Of a stretch of DNA of 10,573 bases, positions 6,053-10,573 are shown piece after piece (the first letter of the stretch is position 1; every line of letters starts with the position of its first letter). The notes under the pieces were generated by a model, which saw only the letters and a list, made by a program, of their open reading frames with translations, was not told the origin of the DNA and searched no databases. The position numbers and the translations under genes are program-made. This DNA comes from CBDULX01 sp048550535 (GTDB lineage Bacteria > Pseudomonadota > Gammaproteobacteria > SZUA-229). The DNA is taken from contig JBLYYN010000159.1 of assembly GCA_048550535.1 (NCBI GenBank), positions 1-10,573 on the forward strand. Direction: 5' to 3'.

Positions 6053-6074
6053 TGCAACCTTTACTTATAAATAC

Positions 6075-6107
6075 CTCTGTGTTCTCTGTGCCTCTGCGGC
6101 AAATTGG
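6075..6107 (-). repeat. Inverted copy of the CCACAGAGGCACAGAGA-type repeat next to the purL stop
   Basis: On the minus strand it reads AATTTGCCGCAGAGGCACAG and continues GAGAACACAGAG. It aligns to the copy at 5789-5828 in opposite orientation and begins five bases past the purL stop codon. The two copies bracket the inverted unit at 5888-6052, so the inverted repeats are nested. Confidence 0.65.
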
Positions 6108-6112
6108 CTTTA

Positions 6113-9100
6113 TCAACCCACCCAAACCCTCGCATTACGGAACATCCTCATCCAGGGGCTGTCCTCCTGCCACTCATCCGGATGCCAGGAATTCTGTACC
6201 GCCCTGAACACTCGTTCGGGGTGTGGCATCATGATCGTAGCCCGACCATCGCTGGTGGTGAATCCGGTTAAACCCTGGGCTGAACCGTTGGGATTTAAGG
6301 GATAGGTTTCCGTCGGCTGGCCGTAATGATCCACAAAACGTAAGGCGGTGTGACTGCCGGCAACCTGGTCGTCAGACTTGAACTCGGCTCGACCTTCGCC
6401 ATGAGCCACGGCAATGGGCATGCGTGATCCGGCCATACCCTGCAACATGATCGACGGTGACTCTATTACTTCCACCGTGCTGAACCGGGCCTCGAACTGC
6501 TCAGAGTGATTACGTACAAAATGTGGCCAGCTCTCTGCCCCTGGAATCAGGTCCTTCAGGTTCGCCATCATCTGGCAGCCATTACAGATACCCAGGCTAA
6601 AGCTATCCTGGCGATTGAAAAAAGCCGTAAATTCATCACGGGCTCGCGCATTAAACAGAATAGTCTTGGCCCAGCCCTCCCCGGCCCCCAGCACATCCCC
6701 GTAGGAGAATCCGCCACAGGCCACCAGGCCGTTGAAATCCGCCAGAGCCACACGACCACTGAGAATGTCGCTCATGTGTACATCGATAGCACTGAACCCG
6801 GCTCGATCAAATGCCGCCGCCATTTCTACCTGACCATTGACCCCCTGCTCGCGCAAAATAGCCATCTTAGGTCGCAGCCCTTTGGCAATATAAGGGGCGG
6901 CCACATTCTCATTAATATCAAAGCTGAGTTCAGTCGTAATGCCCGGGTCTTTGGCATCCAGGATAAGATCAAACTCCTGCTGCGCCGCCTGGGGATTATC
7001 CCTCAGACTCTGCATCTGGTAAGTAGTCTCAGACCAGATGCGCTGTAACTCGATGCGAGATCGTTGAAACAGGCGATTTTCGCGGTGAGAGATCATAATC
7101 TCATCATTATCCTGCACAGCTCCAAGGATATGGCTGTACTGGCCCAGACCCTGGCTATGCAGTGTCTCCATCACGCTTTCCAGATCGGCCAGGTCCACCT
7201 GAATCAATGCCCCCAGCTCTTCACTAAACAGAGCGGCCAGCGCATCCTCACCCAGGGTTCCCACATCAATGGCCACTCCACAATGCCCGGCAAAAGCCAT
7301 CTCACACAGACTCACAAACAAACCACCGTCTGAGCGATCGTGATAGGCCAGCAGCTTGTCCTGCTGGTTTAATTGCTGAATGACATTAAACAGGCCCTTG
7401 AGCAGAGCGGCATCATCCAGATCCGCCGGGGTGTTACCGATCTGTTTATATACCTGAGCCAGGGCCGAACCCCCGAGGCGGTTCTGGCCCTTACCCAGGT
7501 CGATCAGGATTAAACGTGTTTCAGGATCATTCAGCAGTTGCGGGGTCAGGGTTTTACGCACGTCGCTCACCGGTGCAAAGGCCGACACCACCAGGGACAG
7601 GGGTGCGGTCACCGAGCGTTGTTCACCGTCCTGCTGCCACACCGTCTTCATCGACATGGAATCCTTACCCACCGGAATGGCAATACCCAGGTCCGGGCAC
7701 AGCTCCATACCCACCGCTTTCACCGTGTCGTACAGAGCCGCATCTTCACCGGGATGCCCGGCCGGGGCCATCCAGTTGGCGGACAGTTTGATATCGCTCA
7801 GCTTATCAATCGCCGTGGCTATAATATTGGTAATGGATTCCGCCACCGCCATACGCCCCGAGGCAGCGGCATCCAGCAGGGCCAGCGGGGTACGCTCACC
7901 CATGGCCATGGCTTCTCCGCTATACACATCAAAGGAGCTGGTGGTCACCGCCACATCCGCCACCGGCACCTGCCAGGGGCCGACCATCTGGTCGCGCACG
8001 ATCTGGCCGGTGACGCTGCGATCACCAATCGATATAAGGAAGGTTTTATTGGCCACCGTCGGCAGGCGCAACACCCGTTCTGCAGCCTCTTTCAAATCTA
8101 TGCCCGTGGTTTCAAAATCCTTATGGGCGACCTCAACATGCTGAACATCCCGCAGCATTTTGGGTGGCTTGCCCAGCAATACATCCAGCGGCATATCCAC
8201 CGGATAATCATCAAAATGACGATCATGCACCTTCAGCTCCATGGCCTCGGTGGTTTTACCCAGCACCGCATAGGGGCAACGCTCTCGCTCACACAGGGCC
8301 TTGAAGGCTTCCAGTTGCTCCTGCTTGATGGCCAGGGTATAACGCTCCTGGGACTCGTTACTCCAGATCTCCATCGGTGTCATGCCCGGCTCATCGATAT
8401 GTACTTCCCGCAGCTCGAATTCCGCACCGCGGCCACCGTCATTGATCAGTTCCGGCAGCGCATTGGAAATACCCCCGGCACCCACATCATGAATCCACAC
8501 AATCGGGTTCTGCTCTCCCTGGGCCCAGCAACGATCGATCACTTCCTGACAGCGCCGTTCCATTTCCGGGTTACCGCGCTGCACCGAGGCAAAATCCAGG
8601 TTCTCAGCACTGGTGCCGCTGGCCATGGACGAGGCGGCACCGCCGCCCAGGCCAATCAACATCGCCGGGCCACCTAACACCACAATAGGCGTGTCCACCG
8701 GCATCTCGATCATATCAATATGGGGTTTACGAATATTGCCGAAACCCCCGGCCAGCATGATCGGCTTGTGATAACCCCGAATTTCTTCGCCCTCGCTGCC
8801 CGGGGTTTTTTCTTCAAAAGTCCGAAAATAGCCATTGATATTGGGTCGGCCAAATTCATTATTAAAGGCCGCGGCGCCCAATGGGCCTTCCACCATAATA
8901 TCCAGCGCCGACACAATGCGATCCGGCTTACCATGATCGGTTTCCCAGGGCTGCTCAAAGCCCGGAATCTGTAAATTCGATACCGAAAACCCGCACAATC
9001 CGGCCTTGGGTTTAGAGCCCCGGCCGGTGGCACCCTCGTCGCGAATTTCACCGCCAGAACCGGTGGCCGCTCCCGCAAAGGGAGAAATCGCCGTGGGATG

Positions 9101-9997
9101 ATTATGGGTCTCCACCTTCATCAGAATCGGCATATCTTCCTGATGAAAACTGTATTCACCGGTGTCCGCATTGGGGAAAAACCGCCCGGCTTTGTTGCCC
9201 TCAATCACCGACGAGTTATCGTGATAAGCACTGAGAATATCCGCCGGCGACTGGTTATAGGTATTGCGAATCATGCCGAACAGGGAGATATCCTGCGCCT
9301 GGCCATCGATGATCCAGTCAGCATTAAAAATCTTATGGCGACAATGCTCGGAGTTGGCTTGGGCAAACATCATCAACTCGGCATCACCGGGGTTGCGCTC
9401 AACAGAGATGAAATATTCCATCAAATAATCGATTTCATCCTCCGACAGCGCCAGGCCCAGTTCCGTATTGGCTGCCACCAGGGCATCCCGACCGCCGGCC
9501 AGAATATCCACATGGCCACCGGGCCGGGGTTCATGGTGGTCGAACAGACAGCTGGCTGCCTCAAAATCCCCCATCACCATCTCGGTCATCCGATCGTGAA
9601 TCTGGCTAATCACCCATTGTTTTTCAGCATCGCTCAAACGAGCGCCCGCTGCCAGCTCAATATAATAAGCAACACCCCGTTCCAGCCGCGCTATCTTCTG
9701 CAAACCGCAGTTGTGGGCAATATCCGTAGCCTTGGACGACCAGGGCGAGATGGTCCCGGCCCGAGGCGTCACCAGAAACAGCTCCCCGCTCATTGCCTCA
9801 GGCTTAAAGGCCGGCCCGTAAGTGAGCAGCTTATCCAGAATCTGCTGCTCAGCCTCGGTTAATTCCCCGTCAATCTCGGCAAAATGCACATATTCGCTAT
9901 GAATAGCCTGAATCGAGGCCAGATTCTGCCGAACCTGCGTCAGTAATTTCTCAACACGAAAGGTGGAAAGCGCGGGAGATCCACGAAAATAGTGCAT
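6113..9997 (-). CDS. purL: Phosphoribosylformylglycinamidine synthase (FGAM synthase)
   Basis: PurL catalyses the fourth step of purine synthesis: FGAR, glutamine and ATP give FGAM, glutamate and ADP, in the cytoplasm. The 1294-residue product is the long single-chain form, nearly the length of E. coli PurL (1295). Order: N-terminal domain starting MHYFRGSPALSTFRVEKLL; linker and first AIRS-like half with FAQANSEHCRHKIFNADW, VETHNHPTAISPFAGAATGS and DEGATGRGSKPKAG; second half with SANWMAPAGHPGEDAALYD and PVGKDSMSMKT; C-terminal class I glutaminase with GGFSYGDVLGAGEGWAK, catalytic C1138 in LGICNGCQMM, and H1259/E1261 in MMPHPERVF. The frame is open for 35 more codons upstream, but the chosen ATG matches the family start and has GAGG six bases upstream. 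It is divergent from ssrA. No terminator hairpin is seen after the stop, only repeats. Confidence 0.97.
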   Translation of the reverse strand: MHYFRGSPALSTFRVEKLLTQVRQNLASIQAIHSEYVHFAEIDGELTEAEQQILDKLLTYGPAFKPEAMSGELFLVTPRAGTISPWSSKATDIAHNCGLQKIARLERGVAYYIELAAGARLSDAEKQWVISQIHDRMTEMVMGDFEAASCLFDHHEPRPGGHVDILAGGRDALVAANTELGLALSEDEIDYLMEYFISVERNPGDAELMMFAQANSEHCRHKIFNADWIIDGQAQDISLFGMIRNTYNQSPADILSAYHDNSSVIEGNKAGRFFPNADTGEYSFHQEDMPILMKVETHNHPTAISPFAGAATGSGGEIRDEGATGRGSKPKAGLCGFSVSNLQIPGFEQPWETDHGKPDRIVSALDIMVEGPLGAAAFNNEFGRPNINGYFRTFEEKTPGSEGEEIRGYHKPIMLAGGFGNIRKPHIDMIEMPVDTPIVVLGGPAMLIGLGGGAASSMASGTSAENLDFASVQRGNPEMERRCQEVIDRCWAQGEQNPIVWIHDVGAGGISNALPELINDGGRGAEFELREVHIDEPGMTPMEIWSNESQERYTLAIKQEQLEAFKALCERERCPYAVLGKTTEAMELKVHDRHFDDYPVDMPLDVLLGKPPKMLRDVQHVEVAHKDFETTGIDLKEAAERVLRLPTVANKTFLISIGDRSVTGQIVRDQMVGPWQVPVADVAVTTSSFDVYSGEAMAMGERTPLALLDAAASGRMAVAESITNIIATAIDKLSDIKLSANWMAPAGHPGEDAALYDTVKAVGMELCPDLGIAIPVGKDSMSMKTVWQQDGEQRSVTAPLSLVVSAFAPVSDVRKTLTPQLLNDPETRLILIDLGKGQNRLGGSALAQVYKQIGNTPADLDDAALLKGLFNVIQQLNQQDKLLAYHDRSDGGLFVSLCEMAFAGHCGVAIDVGTLGEDALAALFSEELGALIQVDLADLESVMETLHSQGLGQYSHILGAVQDNDEIMISHRENRLFQRSRIELQRIWSETTYQMQSLRDNPQAAQQEFDLILDAKDPGITTELSFDINENVAAPYIAKGLRPKMAILREQGVNGQVEMAAAFDRAGFSAIDVHMSDILSGRVALADFNGLVACGGFSYGDVLGAGEGWAKTILFNARARDEFTAFFNRQDSFSLGICNGCQMMANLKDLIPGAESWPHFVRNHSEQFEARFSTVEVIESPSIMLQGMAGSRMPIAVAHGEGRAEFKSDDQVAGSHTALRFVDHYGQPTETYPLNPNGSAQGLTGFTTSDGRATIMMPHPERVFRAVQNSWHPDEWQEDSPWMRMFRNARVWVG

Positions 9998-10039
9998 GTA
10001 AGGCCTCAGTTCAGCTAAATCAGCAATCAGGAGTATGAA

Positions 10040-10053
10040 AACCCGCAATTTTA
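10040..10053 (+). repeat. 14-bp direct repeat flanking ssrA, left copy
   Basis: AACCCGCAATTTTA occurs here and identically at 10546-10559, on either side of the tmRNA gene and its terminator, 506 bp apart. This copy is in the purL leader and contains the candidate purL -10 box on the minus strand. Confidence 0.5.
10048..10053 (-). promoter_or_regulatory. Candidate -10 box of purL
   Basis: The minus strand reads TAAAAT (5 of 6 to consensus), about 50 bases before the purL start codon. The best -35 at 17-bp spacing is TAGCAG (3 of 6). No purine-repressor operator could be assigned with confidence. Confidence 0.25.
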
Positions 10054-10097
10054 AAGCAATGCGGAACCTTCTGCTACCAATGCACTCTATTGAACGG

Positions 10098-10103
10098 TAC
10101 AAT
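10098..10103 (+). promoter_or_regulatory. Candidate -10 box of ssrA
   Basis: TACAAT (5 of 6 to consensus) lies 26 bases before the mature 5' end of tmRNA. This would leave a roughly 20-base leader for RNase P to remove. No good -35 is seen at normal spacing; a TTGAAC at 10090-10095 is too close to serve this box. Confidence 0.3.
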
Positions 10104-10129
10104 TAGTACGTGGCTTAACCATCACATCC

Positions 10130-10495
10130 GGGGACGACATGGCTTCGACGTGGGTGGCGAAACCTTCTGGTGCATGTCGAGGCGCAGATTACCTCGTAAA
10201 TACAGCTGCAAACCATATAGTTGCCAACGACGACAACTTCGCATTAGCTGCTTAATAACCAGTTGAATGCCCTCTGACTGCGACTTGCTTGTAGGTTTCA
10301 GATTTCAGGGGTCATCTTATACAAGATCGCGTTTCCTTCAGTCCGAGTCTGAAGCGCTAAAACCTAAACGGACTCGTTGCTTTGAATCCTGAACCGTCGG
10401 AGTCTTAGCGATTAAATTAAAAGACGACATCTAAGCATGTAGAGCCAAAGGCAGAGTACTTGCGGACGCGGGTTCGATTCCCGCCGTCTCCACCA
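10130..10495 (+). ncRNA. ssrA: Transfer-messenger RNA (tmRNA)
   Basis: tmRNA, with SmpB, frees ribosomes stalled on broken mRNAs and adds a degradation tag. The 366-nt gene starts GGGGACGACATGGCTTCGACG and ends in an encoded CCA (10493-10495). The acceptor stem pairs 10130-10136 with 10485-10491 and has a G-U wobble at its third pair, the alanyl-tRNA synthetase identity element. The T arm is a 5-bp stem (10468-10472 with 10480-10484) and a TTCGATT loop. The tag frame starts at the GCC resume codon (10223) just after the conserved-type TATAGTT, and encodes ANDDNFALAA followed by two TAA stops. The stretches after the tag fit the usual pseudoknots, which were not folded here. It is divergent from purL and followed by a strong terminator. 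Confidence 0.97.
10223..10258 (+). other. tmRNA tag-peptide reading frame
   Basis: Codons GCC AAC GAC GAC AAC TTC and GCA TTA GCT GCT encode ANDDNFALAA, then TAA TAA (10253-10258). The hydrophobic LAA end is the signal for ClpXP/ClpAP-type proteases. It differs from E. coli ANDENYALAA by E to D and Y to F. Confidence 0.93.
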
Positions 10496-10505
10496 TCTTG
10501 TAAAT

Positions 10506-10542
10506 AGCCCTAATGAGCCTTCACCAGCCATTAGGGCTTTTT
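10506..10542 (+). terminator. Rho-independent terminator of ssrA
   Basis: A perfect 10-bp stem, AGCCCTAATG (10506-10515) with CATTAGGGCT (10529-10538), has a 13-base loop and is followed by TTTTT (10538-10542). It begins 11 bp past the CCA end of tmRNA. Confidence 0.88.
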
Positions 10543-10545
10543 ATT

Positions 10546-10559
10546 AACCCGCAATTTTA
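10546..10559 (+). repeat. 14-bp direct repeat flanking ssrA, right copy
   Basis: AACCCGCAATTTTA, identical to 10040-10053, lies directly after the T-tract of the ssrA terminator. It could mark an old duplication or be chance. The few bases from here to the window end show nothing else. Confidence 0.5.
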
Positions 10560-10573
10560 CTATCAGGATATGA

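Noticed and set aside
7538..8677. A 379-codon open frame on the plus strand, antisense to purL, plus other long antisense frames at 6506-7048 and 9098-9862.
   Set aside because: They are shadows of the strong purL frame, rich in His, Arg and Gln as expected for antisense reading, with no recognisable domain.
9998..10102. A 35-codon N-terminal extension of purL to an ATG at 10102.
   Set aside because: The extension has no family match. The internal ATG at 9995-9997 gives the standard MHYFRGSPAL start, 1294 residues and a good GAGG ribosome site.
10130..10495. ssrA as the site of an integrated phage or island.
   Set aside because: No integrase gene and no repeat of the tmRNA 3' end is visible, and the window ends 78 bp later, so there is nothing to support it.

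Overview
The window looks like chromosomal DNA of a sulfur-oxidising gammaproteobacterium. The evidence is a Sox thiosulfohydrolase (SoxB), the long single-chain proteobacterial PurL (1294 residues, near the E. coli length), the MsrP/MsrQ periplasmic repair pair, and a one-piece tmRNA whose tag, ANDDNFALAA, resembles the E. coli tag ANDENYALAA. The species cannot be named from sequence alone.

Layout. At 101-2057 (minus) lies soxB with a strong intrinsic terminator. A 228-bp divergent intergenic region with repeated CCAGAC motifs separates it from a HupE/UreJ-type membrane protein (2286-3524, plus). That gene converges on, and overlaps by 105 bp, msrQ (3420-4040, minus). Its partner msrP (4699-5661, minus) lies upstream, but the pair is interrupted by 658 bp. 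This gap holds a GIY-YIG nuclease gene bracketed by inverted copies of a palindromic 26-bp repeat (4118-4502) and a perfectly phased array of sixteen heptamers (4574-4685). Between msrP and purL (5662-6112) there is no convincing gene, only several families of dispersed intergenic repeat, partly as nested inverted pairs. purL (6113-9997, minus) follows. Divergent from it are the tmRNA gene ssrA (10130-10495) and its terminator.

Function. SoxB and MsrP both carry twin-arginine signals and act in the periplasm. SoxB releases sulfate from SoxYZ-bound sulfur during thiosulfate oxidation. MsrP, fed with electrons by the haem membrane protein MsrQ, reduces methionine sulfoxide in periplasmic proteins. 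The HupE-like protein may move a divalent metal, and its position next to the di-metal enzyme SoxB suggests, without proving, a link. PurL (purine synthesis) and tmRNA (ribosome rescue) are housekeeping genes.

The most interesting part is the msrP-msrQ gap. A compact nuclease-plus-palindrome unit and a heptamer array sit inside what is normally a tight two-gene operon, and msrQ appears to have its own consensus -10 box just downstream of the unit.
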